This document shows positions 26,310 through 34,326 of a stretch of 64,000 nucleotides of DNA, one piece after another. The translations under genes were made by a program, and so were the position numbers. The notes beneath the pieces are model-generated. The model saw nothing but the letters and a program-made list of their open reading frames with translations, searched no databases and was not told the DNA's origin. Position 1 is the stretch's first letter, and every line of letters starts with the position of its first letter. The stretch is from Halopenitus salinus (lineage in GTDB: Archaea > Halobacteriota > Halobacteria > Halobacteriales > Haloferacaceae). The stretch spans positions 310,001-374,000 of the forward strand of contig NZ_JBHSXL010000006.1 of the NCBI RefSeq assembly GCF_042662125.1, given 5' to 3'.

Positions 26310-28376
26310 TCACCGCGCGTCGCGGATCTCCTCGAGCGCCTCCGGGTTCTCGAGCGAGGAGAGGTCGCCGGGGTCCTCCCCGCGGTGGGCGGCGGCGATC
26401 GCCCGCCGGACGATCTTCCCGGACTGGGTCTTGGGGAACTCCTCGACGAAGGCGAGTTCACGCGGGGTGAAGGGCTTGCCGTGCTCGCGACCGACGAGTT
26501 CGCGAAGCTCCTCGCGGATCTCGTCGCTCGCCTCGACGCCGTCCTCGAGGACGACGTAGGCGACGACGGCGGTGCCGGTCGTCTCGTCGGGGACGCCCAC
26601 CACCGCGGCGCGGTTGACCGCGTCGTGGTCGATGAGCACGCTCTCGATCTCCGCGGGACCGACCTTCCGGCCCGCCACGTTGAGCGCGTCGTCGGCGCGC
26701 CCGTGGAGGAACCAGAAGCCGTCCTCGTCCTGTTGGGCGAAGTCGCCGTGGTCCCAGAGGTCCTCGAAGGTCGACCAGTACTCCTCGAGGTACCGCTCGT
26801 CGCCCGACCAGAGGCTCTTCGTCATCGAGGGACACGAGTCGCGCGCGACGAGGTAGCCCCGCTCGTTCGACTCGCGGACGGAGTTCCCCTCGGAGTCCAC
26901 GATGTCGATCGCCATCCCGAGGCCCGGCCCGCCGAGGGTACACGGCTTGAGCGGCCGGGTCGGCATCGGCATCAAAAAGCACCCGCAGATCTCCGTGCCG
27001 CCCGAGATGTTGATGATCGGCGCCTCCCCGCCGCCGACCCGGTCATAGAACCACCGCCACGACTCCGGATCCCACGGCTCGCCGGTCGACCCGAGCAGCC
27101 GCAGCGAGGAGAGGTCGTGCCCCTCGAGCCACTCGTCGCCGTGCTTCCGAAGCGCCCGGATCGCCGTCGGGGAGATCCCGAACGTCGAGATGCCGTGGCG
27201 GTCGATCATCTCCCAGAACCGGTCCGGCTCCGGGTGATCGGGGGCGCCCTCGTACATGAACACCGTGCCGCCGAAGGCGTGGTTGCCGATGAGCGACCAC
27301 GGGCCCATCATCCAGCCGATGTCGGAGACCCAGAAGAACCGGTCGTGGTCCTTGTGGTCGAACCCGAAGTACACCTCCTTCGCACACTGCATGAGCGATC
27401 CGGCGTGGGTCTGGACGATGCCCTTCGGCGTGCCGGTCGTCCCCGAGGAGTACAACAGCATGGCCTCGTGTTCCGACGGGAATGCCGGCGTATCGTGTTC
27501 GGGATCCCGGGTCTCGATCGCCGCCGCCCAGGTGGCGTCGCGCCGGTCGTTCCAGGGGATCTCCGCGTCCGTCCTCGCTCTCGCTTCGGCCCCGGCGTCC
27601 GTCCCCGATCCATCGGCACCCTCGCCGCTCCCCGCCGGGGTCTCGCCGAGGCGGTCGTAGACCACGGTGTGCTCGACGTGGCCCGCCGCCTCGATCGCGG
27701 CGTCGGCATCGGCCTTCAGCCGGATCGGGCTTCCCCGGCGGTAGAACCCGTCGCCGGTGAACAGCACGCTCGCCTCCGAGTCCGCGATCCGCGTCGCGGT
27801 CGCCTCGGTGCCGAACCCGGAGAAGATCGGCACGGCGATGGCGCCGACCTTGAAACAGCCGTAGAGGATGGCGGTCACCTCCGGGACCATCGGCATGTAC
27901 AACGCGACGGTGTCGCCGGCGCCGATACCGACCGACTCGAGGTAGTTTGCGACGCGGTTGCTTTGGCGATACAGCTCGTGGTAGGTGATCTCGCGGACGT
28001 CGCCCGGCTCGCCCTCCCAGATCAGCGCGACCCGGTTTCGGTTCGGCGAGTCGACGGCGGCGTGGCGATCGAGGACGTTGTGGGCGACGTTGATCTCGCC
28101 GCCGGGGTACCACCGCGAGAACTGCGGTCCGTCGGAGTCGTCGCGGACCGCCTCGTAGTCCGTCTCGAAGTCGACGCCCAGGTAGTCGACCATCTCGTCC
28201 CAGAACCAGTCGACCCCCGAGTCCGGCTCGCCCGGCACCTCGCGGGTCGTCCGCGCGATCAGCTCCTCGTGGTCGTCCATCCCGTGTTCGCGCATGAACG
28301 CGTGGACGTTCGTCGACTCCACGAACTCCCGGCTCGGCTCGTGAACGATCTCGTCGAGCGCCTGGGCGTCGTCCAT
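26310..28376 (-). CDS. Acyl-CoA synthetase (acetyl/propionyl-CoA synthetase type, AMP-forming)
   Basis: 688-residue adenylate-forming ligase. The P-loop is LLYSSGTTGTPKGIV, the adenylate-binding motif is INISGGTEICG, the hinge Asp region is HGRADDALNVAGRKVG, and the C-terminal catalytic Lys is in PKTQSGKIVRR. The N-terminal block VDWFWDEMVDYLGVDFETDYE and FSRWYPGGEINVAHNVLDRH is typical of acetyl/propionyl-CoA synthetase relatives (motifs split here). An Asp/Gly/Ala-rich linker (about residues 250-275) is an insertion. It activates a short-chain acid for the neighbouring pathway; the exact acid is not known. Confidence 0.88.
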   Translation of the reverse strand: MDDAQALDEIVHEPSREFVESTNVHAFMREHGMDDHEELIARTTREVPGEPDSGVDWFWDEMVDYLGVDFETDYEAVRDDSDGPQFSRWYPGGEINVAHNVLDRHAAVDSPNRNRVALIWEGEPGDVREITYHELYRQSNRVANYLESVGIGAGDTVALYMPMVPEVTAILYGCFKVGAIAVPIFSGFGTEATATRIADSEASVLFTGDGFYRRGSPIRLKADADAAIEAAGHVEHTVVYDRLGETPAGSGEGADGSGTDAGAEARARTDAEIPWNDRRDATWAAAIETRDPEHDTPAFPSEHEAMLLYSSGTTGTPKGIVQTHAGSLMQCAKEVYFGFDHKDHDRFFWVSDIGWMMGPWSLIGNHAFGGTVFMYEGAPDHPEPDRFWEMIDRHGISTFGISPTAIRALRKHGDEWLEGHDLSSLRLLGSTGEPWDPESWRWFYDRVGGGEAPIINISGGTEICGCFLMPMPTRPLKPCTLGGPGLGMAIDIVDSEGNSVRESNERGYLVARDSCPSMTKSLWSGDERYLEEYWSTFEDLWDHGDFAQQDEDGFWFLHGRADDALNVAGRKVGPAEIESVLIDHDAVNRAAVVGVPDETTGTAVVAYVVLEDGVEASDEIREELRELVGREHGKPFTPRELAFVEEFPKTQSGKIVRRAIAAAHRGEDPGDLSSLENPEALEEIRDAR

Positions 28377-28440
28377 CTCGTCGCGTCCGTTCTCGATGCG
28401 GCGGTAAGTACCTTTCTCGAGGCGCCGGGCCGCCCGCGCC

Positions 28441-30330
28441 TCACCCGAGGATCCGATCTCGAAGCGAACGCTCGCCGGGACGCTCCGTGAGAAGCACCGA
28501 GCAGTCGACGTCGTTCACGACCTCCATGTGCAGCGAGTCGGTGAGGAGGCGCGAGAGCAATCCCCGCTCGGTCGCGCCGAGCACGAGGACGGTGTTCTCG
28601 CCGGCCTCACGCTCGATCGCGGCCTCCACGTCGCCGGAGTCGTCGACGATTCGCTCGGCGTCGGGCAGCCCCTGATCGAGCGCCCACTCGGAGAGGAACG
28701 TCTCGCCCGCCTCGCGTTCCGCCGGGTCGTCGACCACGTGCAACAGCGACACCGCCGCGCCCGCGACCGTTTCGATCATCTCGGCGACCTCGGCGCCGAG
28801 CTCGGAGTTCGGCCCCCCCGCGGTCGCAACGAGGACCCGCGAGAGGTCGAGCCCGCGGTCCTTCACGACGAGGAAGTCGCTCGGCAGCCGGCTCGTGAGC
28901 TCGGTGAGGGGGCGTTCAGCCCGGGCGTCGCTCCACAGCCGGTCGTCGTCCCACCCCATCACCACGAGGTCGGGGTCGGTCCGACGGGCGGCGTTGAACA
29001 CCTCCTCGAACGAGCGGTTCGTGATCACCATCGAGGTCCGCAGCCCGGCGTCGTAGTCGGCCGCGACGTCCCGGAGCGGCTCCATCAGCCGGTCGGACTC
29101 CTCCATTATGCGCTCGCGTTGACGCCGCCCCGGATCTCCGGGTCGCCGTCCGGGCGTCTGTATCACGTGGACGGCGTGGACGATCGCGTCCTCGTGTGCG
29201 CTCGCGAGCGTGCTCGCCAGACGAACCAGATCCGCTTCGGTCCGCGGGTTGGCGATCGGGACCATGACCCGGTAGGTTCCCTCGCTGGAGAGCCCCTGTT
29301 CCGTGGGATCGAGCATCGGAACGTACGACCGCCCGGACAGTCGACCGAAGGCCCACTCGCGGGGGGTGAGCCGACGTTCGATCCCCTCGAACCGCGCGGA
29401 CTCGAGGCGGTCCTCGCTCGTCTGGAAGTAGTTGACGAGGGTGACGAGCGTCACGCCGCCGAGGGTGTTACCCAGGAGGACCGGCAGGACGAACCCGACG
29501 AGACCGGACGCGATCGCGAGCTCGCCGTGCAACACGAGGTAGAACGCCTCCGAAAAGGAGACGACGACGTGAAAGAGCCCGCCGATCGGGATCGCGAGGA
29601 AGGCGAGGTAGGTGACGACGATCCGGGAGACGGTGTCGCGCGCGCTGAAGCCGACCCAGACGACGCCGGCGACGATGAGCCCGGCGAAGACGGCCTTCGA
29701 GAACAGCGACCACCACGGCGTCTCGAAGGCGCCGTGTCGGCTCAACTCGAGCGCCTTCTCCGCGGCCGCCGGATCGAAGACGTTCCCGTATGCGAGCGCC
29801 GCCGTCCCGGCCGCGCCGCCGAGGAAGTTCCCGGCGAGGACGATGCTCCAGTGGCGAAGCAGCGTCGGCAGGCTCGCGAGCCGCTCGAGGGTCAACGCGA
29901 CCGGCGGCAGCGTGTTCTCCGTGTACAGCTGGTAGCCGCCGATGATGATGTAGATGAACCCGAGCGGGTACAACACCGCGCCGACGATCGGGTGGTCCGT
30001 GGCCGCGGACGCGGAGGCGTACAACAGGAAGGTGATGCTGATCGCGAACCCCGCCGCGATGCCGCTGAAGAACAGCTCGCGGCCGCTCGAGGTGACCTCC
30101 TCGTCGGCCGCGGCGACGATCCGCTGGAAGACCTCGTCGGCCGAAAAGCGGTCTCGAACCGCCTCGCCGACCGCCGGGGCACCCATTCGCGACCGCTCGA
30201 CCGCCTTGCGAACCGACTCGTCGAGCTCGCTCGGCGTCTCCTCGTCCGCATCACCGTTTGGATCGTCGAGATCACCGTGCTCCTCGAGATCGTCGTGTTC
30301 GTCGAGGTCGGCGTGGTCCGGGTCCCCCAT
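28441..30330 (-). CDS. Formate/nitrite transporter (FNT) domain fused to two universal stress domains
   Basis: 629 residues. After a very acidic lead (1-65) comes an FNT-type channel with six hydrophobic segments (about 85-320), with FFSGIAAGFAISITFLLYAS and GNFLGGAAGTAALAYG as landmarks. The C-terminal half holds two Usp-like domains, about 360-490 (YRVMVPIANPRTEADLVRLA ... LVVMGWDDD) and about 495-625 (VLVATAGGPNSELG ... VLVLGATERGLLS ... CSVLL). This suggests a channel gated or regulated by nucleotide binding. ATG 30330 follows the family-like acidic start; an in-frame codon 5 positions upstream is less likely. Confidence 0.85.
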   Translation of the reverse strand: MGDPDHADLDEHDDLEEHGDLDDPNGDADEETPSELDESVRKAVERSRMGAPAVGEAVRDRFSADEVFQRIVAAADEEVTSSGRELFFSGIAAGFAISITFLLYASASAATDHPIVGAVLYPLGFIYIIIGGYQLYTENTLPPVALTLERLASLPTLLRHWSIVLAGNFLGGAAGTAALAYGNVFDPAAAEKALELSRHGAFETPWWSLFSKAVFAGLIVAGVVWVGFSARDTVSRIVVTYLAFLAIPIGGLFHVVVSFSEAFYLVLHGELAIASGLVGFVLPVLLGNTLGGVTLVTLVNYFQTSEDRLESARFEGIERRLTPREWAFGRLSGRSYVPMLDPTEQGLSSEGTYRVMVPIANPRTEADLVRLASTLASAHEDAIVHAVHVIQTPGRRPGDPGRRQRERIMEESDRLMEPLRDVAADYDAGLRTSMVITNRSFEEVFNAARRTDPDLVVMGWDDDRLWSDARAERPLTELTSRLPSDFLVVKDRGLDLSRVLVATAGGPNSELGAEVAEMIETVAGAAVSLLHVVDDPAEREAGETFLSEWALDQGLPDAERIVDDSGDVEAAIEREAGENTVLVLGATERGLLSRLLTDSLHMEVVNDVDCSVLLTERPGERSLRDRILG

Positions 30331-30447
30331 CGTTCGCCACCTCACGTCCCTGCGACTTGAAGGTCACCGTCTCCGGCGGGGTTCTCGCGACGTCGGTTTC
30401 CCCTCGCCGCCGGTACCTTCTTCAAAGAGAACGCGTACGTCCGATCC

Positions 30448-31620
30448 ATGGTCGGAGGATCGACCGATTCCGGAACGATGCTGTGGATCGAACGGTACGC
30501 CGATCGGACCGGCGTGGCCGCGCTTTCGGACCGGCTTCGAATGCGGCGCTTCGCCGCCCACCTGTTCGTCACGATCGTCTGGGCGATCGATCATCTCGTC
30601 GGACTGGCGGTCGGCGTCGTACAGGCGACGCCGATCGCGCTCGCCGGGAACTTCCTCGAGGTCGCCGGGCTGTTGCTCGCCGCGTCCACCGCGACGACGC
30701 TCGCAAGACGGTACCGGCGGATCGCACGCGACGTCGCTACCCACGGGACGGTGGACGACGTGGACTCCGCGGACCTCGATTTCGTCGACCGGGCTCTTCG
30801 ACGGATCGACGCGGCGGCCCTCGCCGGCGTCTGGGGCTCCGCCGCCGAGGAATCCTCGGCCTGGGAGACCAACCCGGCGCCGCCGCGGCTTCGTCGGGGA
30901 CTGCTCGCCTGCGGACTCCTCTTGCACGCCGTCTACCTCTTCGGGCTCGGGAACGTCGAGTTCGTGTTGTCCGCGATGGGGCCGATCGCCGGCGGGCTCG
31001 CGTTCTTCGTCATCATCCCGTTCGTCTACTACCCGATCCTCGCCGAGTTCCTCGCGGTCGTGATCAACGTCCACCTCACGCTTCCGGCCCGGATCCGGAA
31101 CGAGCGCCTCCTCGACTTCGAGGACGTCTCGGGATACGGCGGACTCCGGCCGGTCGGGCAATTGATCGAGACGAGCGGCCACCGGTACGTGATCGGCTTG
31201 ATCCTCTATACGCTCATCACGATCGTGACCGGGATCCGGACCGGCGCGATGAGCGGGAACGCCGAACTCGTCGCGGTCGACACCCTCTATCTCGCCGTCG
31301 GGACGCTCGTCGGCGTGCTGTTGTTCTTCTACCCCGTCTTCGCCCTCCACTGGTTCATGGCCAACCAGAAGGACGCGCGGCTACACGCGATCGCCACCGA
31401 CGTCGCCGACCTCGAGGGAACGGGAACCACCTTTCCAGAGGTCAACCCGCAGTCGCCGGACGTCTCGAGGGAGTACATGAACCACTTCATGAACCTGAAC
31501 GTGGCCAAACAGATGCACGAGTATCCGGTCTCGATGCAGCGTGTGACGAGCGTGGTCGTCGGACTGATCATCCCGTACCTCCTCGATTACGGCGCCGACC
31601 AGCTGATCGCCGCGGCCTGA
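30448..31620 (+). CDS. Polytopic membrane protein, function unknown
   Basis: 390 residues with about seven hydrophobic segments (about 40-60, 64-82, 150-166, 175-210, 250-266, 280-300, 370-387). Soluble portions include NEREXLLDFEDVSGYGGLRPVG-like loop sequence around 225-245 and NHFMNLNVAKQMHEYPVS before the last helix. No catalytic motif is recognised. It ends in a hydrophobic C-terminal helix in the same layout as the other membrane protein at 32625-34025, so the two may be distant paralogues. A TATA-like stretch (about 30416-30425) precedes the ATG. It is divergent from the FNT-Usp gene. Confidence 0.7.
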   Translation: MVGGSTDSGTMLWIERYADRTGVAALSDRLRMRRFAAHLFVTIVWAIDHLVGLAVGVVQATPIALAGNFLEVAGLLLAASTATTLARRYRRIARDVATHGTVDDVDSADLDFVDRALRRIDAAALAGVWGSAAEESSAWETNPAPPRLRRGLLACGLLLHAVYLFGLGNVEFVLSAMGPIAGGLAFFVIIPFVYYPILAEFLAVVINVHLTLPARIRNERLLDFEDVSGYGGLRPVGQLIETSGHRYVIGLILYTLITIVTGIRTGAMSGNAELVAVDTLYLAVGTLVGVLLFFYPVFALHWFMANQKDARLHAIATDVADLEGTGTTFPEVNPQSPDVSREYMNHFMNLNVAKQMHEYPVSMQRVTSVVVGLIIPYLLDYGADQLIAAA

Positions 31621-31678
31621 GTGCCGGAGCGTCTTCGCGCCGCTTCGTGGCTCACCGACCCGGTCCACCTCGCCAACC

Positions 31679-31684
31679 TATTTA
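31679..31684 (+). promoter_or_regulatory. TATA box deciding the alpha/beta hydrolase start
   Basis: TATTTA, 24-29 bases before ATG 31708. It supports that ATG over the GTG at 31621 directly after the previous stop. Confidence 0.6.
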
Positions 31685-31707
31685 CCGCAGTGTTCCGATT
31701 CCGCGAC

Positions 31708-32541
31708 ATGGAGTCCCACACGGTCGTCGGCGGCGGGGGAACGGAGCTACGTGTCGATACGGCGGGTCCGGTCGACGCCCCGCCGGTGGTCTTGATCCAC
31801 GGCTACTCGCAGTCGCGGCTCTCCTGGTTCCGGCAGTTCGAGAGCGACCTCGTCGAGGACCTCCGCCTCGTCGCGCCGGACCTGCGTGGACACGGCGACT
31901 CCGGGAAGCCGGAGGGCGACGAGCGCTACCGCGATCCGAGGCTGTGGGCGGCCGACGTCCGGGCGGTGATCGAGGAGTTCGCCCCCCAGGATCCGGTCGT
32001 AGTCGGGTGGTCCTACGGCGGGCTGGTGCTCGCCGACTACCTCTCGATCGAGGGGACGGAGGACGTGTCCGGGGCGGCCTTCGTCGGCGCCATCACGGAG
32101 AAGGGAACCGACGCGGCCTCCGAAGTTGCCGGGCCGGAATTCGCGGCGATGCTCGAGAACCTCGAGACGCGCGACGCCGAGGAGAGCGTCGATTCCCTCC
32201 TCGAGTTCCTCGACATCTGTACGGAAACGCCCCTTTCCGCCCGCGAGCGCCACCTCCTGCTCGGGATCAACGCCCGCTGTCCGCCGCGGGTCCGCGAGGC
32301 CCTGCAGGCGAGAACCGGCGCCCACGAGGACGTCATCCGAGAGTTGGACGTTCCCGCCCTGTTCCTCCACGGTGCGGCCGACCGGGTCGTCCTGCCCGCC
32401 GCCGCGAGGCGCCACGCCGACCTCGTGGCCGACGCCGAGGTCATCATCTACGAGGGCGTCGGTCACTCGCCGTTCCTCGAGGTTCCGGAGCGGTTCAACC
32501 GCGACCTTCGGGGGTTTACCGAACGAGCGTTCGGGGAGTGA
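31708..32541 (+). CDS. Alpha/beta hydrolase
   Basis: 277-residue alpha/beta-fold hydrolase. Features are the oxyanion segment VVLIHGYSQSRLSW, the RGHGDSGKP loop, the nucleophile elbow VGWSYGGLVLADY (Ser of GWSYG), the acid in HGAADRVVLP and the catalytic His in VGHSPFLEVPE. The cap region is short and helical. It is soluble and cytoplasmic. The substrate is not evident; relatives include esterases, haloperoxidase-like and epoxide hydrolases. Confidence 0.85.
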   Translation: MESHTVVGGGGTELRVDTAGPVDAPPVVLIHGYSQSRLSWFRQFESDLVEDLRLVAPDLRGHGDSGKPEGDERYRDPRLWAADVRAVIEEFAPQDPVVVGWSYGGLVLADYLSIEGTEDVSGAAFVGAITEKGTDAASEVAGPEFAAMLENLETRDAEESVDSLLEFLDICTETPLSARERHLLLGINARCPPRVREALQARTGAHEDVIRELDVPALFLHGAADRVVLPAAARRHADLVADAEVIIYEGVGHSPFLEVPERFNRDLRGFTERAFGE

Positions 32542-32624
32542 CGCCCGGCGACGACGGCAGCTCGACGGGCGTCACAACCGACACCCGGCGACGGCGTCGG
32601 TCTCGATTGGTGCCGACCTGCGGG

Positions 32625-34025
32625 TCAGAGCACGAACGTCGCGATCACCGGAACCGCATCGACGACGATGATCCCGAAGAGGCTCTGGCGTTTGATCGGC
32701 CAGGTCGGAGCGGACTGCAGCGACTCCCAGGCGGGGACGTCCGTCTCGAGTTCGGTGTGACCGTCCGCGTCCTCGCCGGCTTGCGCTCTCGCGGCGCGCT
32801 GTAGCTCCTCCATCCGTTCGCGCCGGCCCTCTTCCATCCGGCGATGAAGCCGCCAGAAGGAGTGATAGAGCCAAAAGAGGACCAAGAAGACGTAGGCCGC
32901 GACCGGTCCGAGGTACAACACGACCCAGGTCACGGCGACGAGCGGGCCGCCGAGGCCGCCGTCGGGGAGGTTCAAGATCCCCTCCGCGTAGAAGCGGTAG
33001 GCGACGTATCCGCCCGCGACGAGCAGGATCGCGTTCACCCGCGTCGCGAACCGACCCAGGTCGCGAAACCCGCCGTGTTCGTCCGGGTGGAACGGCTGGT
33101 AGCTCAACGCGTCGCTCCGCAGCAGCTCCGTGAACGCATAGACGAGCATGAAGACGTCATAGAGGACGGCGACGACGAACAGCGTCACGAGCGAGTAGGC
33201 CGCATACGAGAGCGTCCCGACCCAACTCCACGGCGTGATGAGCATGGGCAACAGGATCGGAACGAGCGCGACCACCACCGCGAACGTCACCGACTCCGGG
33301 AGTTCCACCGGACCGAACGAGATCGTGTCTCCGAGCGTCTCCGTGAGGTCGTCGTAGAACGCCTCGTAAGTCTCGCGATCGACGATCGTCGTCGAACCGA
33401 GGTTCGCGAGGAGGTTCTCGGTGCGAAGCGCGAGCCCGTCGTAGACGAGGTGGCCGGCGACCAACACGAACAGGAAGTAGCCCGCCTGCACCGTGGCCGC
33501 CGGGTCTGCCCCCGTCCCCGCGTTCGTCCACGCGACGTAGGCCGCGTGGACCGTTCCGGCCGCAAGCGGGATCGCGGTCGCGAAGAACACGACGCTGCGG
33601 TGGACCGTCGAGCCGCGAAATCGCGATCCGAACAGCCGGTAGAGCAGGTACAACCACAGGCCGCCGACCAACAGCCCCGGCACGGCCACGATCGCCGTCG
33701 AGACTCCGATCGAGGGGACCGAAACCGCGAGGCGGCCGGACCGGCCGTACTGGACGATCGTCGTCGGAACGTACACCGCCAGGACGGCGAGCAACGCCAC
33801 CGGAAGGTTTCGAAGCACCGCTCGCGTGATCCCCGTCGTGAACTGCACCGCCGGCCGCTCGCCTTCGGCCGGCGTCTCGGTTCGATCGTCGACGGGAGGG
33901 ACGGCACACGATCGGTAGAACGGCCCCCGATCGTCGGTCCACCGCTGCCAGTCCGAGCCGTATTCCGATCGTCGCTCCGCTCGTACCTCCTCCCCCTGTG
34001 CCTGCTCGGTCTCGCCCTCGACCAT
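32625..34025 (-). CDS. Polytopic membrane protein, function unknown
   Basis: 466 residues. A charged N-terminal region (1-70) is followed by about nine hydrophobic segments between 72 and 385, then a charged stretch with LHRRMEEGRRERMEELQRAA, and a short last helix (FGIIVVDAVPVIATFVL) at the very end. TWPIKRQSLFG before the last helix parallels the arrangement in the membrane protein at 30448-31620. No enzyme motif is seen. Proteins of this kind occur widely in haloarchaea without known function. Confidence 0.7.
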   Translation of the reverse strand: MVEGETEQAQGEEVRAERRSEYGSDWQRWTDDRGPFYRSCAVPPVDDRTETPAEGERPAVQFTTGITRAVLRNLPVALLAVLAVYVPTTIVQYGRSGRLAVSVPSIGVSTAIVAVPGLLVGGLWLYLLYRLFGSRFRGSTVHRSVVFFATAIPLAAGTVHAAYVAWTNAGTGADPAATVQAGYFLFVLVAGHLVYDGLALRTENLLANLGSTTIVDRETYEAFYDDLTETLGDTISFGPVELPESVTFAVVVALVPILLPMLITPWSWVGTLSYAAYSLVTLFVVAVLYDVFMLVYAFTELLRSDALSYQPFHPDEHGGFRDLGRFATRVNAILLVAGGYVAYRFYAEGILNLPDGGLGGPLVAVTWVVLYLGPVAAYVFLVLFWLYHSFWRLHRRMEEGRRERMEELQRAARAQAGEDADGHTELETDVPAWESLQSAPTWPIKRQSLFGIIVVDAVPVIATFVL

Positions 34026-34071
34026 GTCTCCGCCATTTTCCGTCGTCGAGTTAGGCGTTTTGGCGGGACGG

Positions 34072-34301
34072 GAGTGAACTACCCCACCCCACTTCGCTCA
34101 TCCTGACGGGTTCACTCGTTGAGGGTGTCGCCGGAATTCTTCGAGTTCCGGCTGCTAACCAGAAGTCCGTGACTTCTGGTGATGGGGCTCGTCCGTGTCC
34201 TCGGCCTCGAACCCGTCCGGGTAGGCGTGGATCCGGCACGTAGCGTCACCGTTCCGGACCTCAGGGCGAGGTGAGGAGCCGCGCCAGAACGTATAAGTCA
34301 T
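34072..34301 (-). mobile_element. Hairpin-rich relic, possibly the end of an IS200/IS605 (TnpB-type) element
   Basis: Reading the minus strand, a 48-codon frame (34301-34155, MTYTFWRGSSPRPEV start, ending QKSRTSG) runs into two adjacent perfect or near-perfect hairpins: 9 bp with a 3-nt loop (34159-34179) and 10 bp with one wobble and a 3-nt loop (34130-34152). An 8-bp outer inverted repeat GAGTGAAC/GTTCACTC (34072-34079, 34110-34117) follows. Tight hairpins at an element end with a GGGTAGTTCAC-like border resemble 3' ends of IS605-family elements of haloarchaea. No transposase remains, so the assignment is tentative. Confidence 0.4.
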
Positions 34302-34326
34302 TATCGCAGTAATCATTATTCAAAGT
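34288..34326 (+). promoter_or_regulatory. A+T-rich promoter of the archaeal ATPase gene
   Basis: GTATAAGT (34291-34298) lies about 29-36 bases before ATG 34327, and TCATTAT occurs twice (34298-34304 and 34313-34319) between it and the ATG. The repeated heptamer could be a repressor site over the transcription start. Confidence 0.45.

Noticed and set aside
28528..30360. 610-codon + strand frame over the FNT-Usp gene
   Set aside because: Arg-rich translation without domain signs; the minus-strand protein has clear membrane and Usp features.
34051..34239. 62-codon minus-strand frame MPDPRLPGRVRGRGH...
   Set aside because: It covers the hairpins in a different frame from the 48-codon frame and has an unlikely composition; treated as noncoding.
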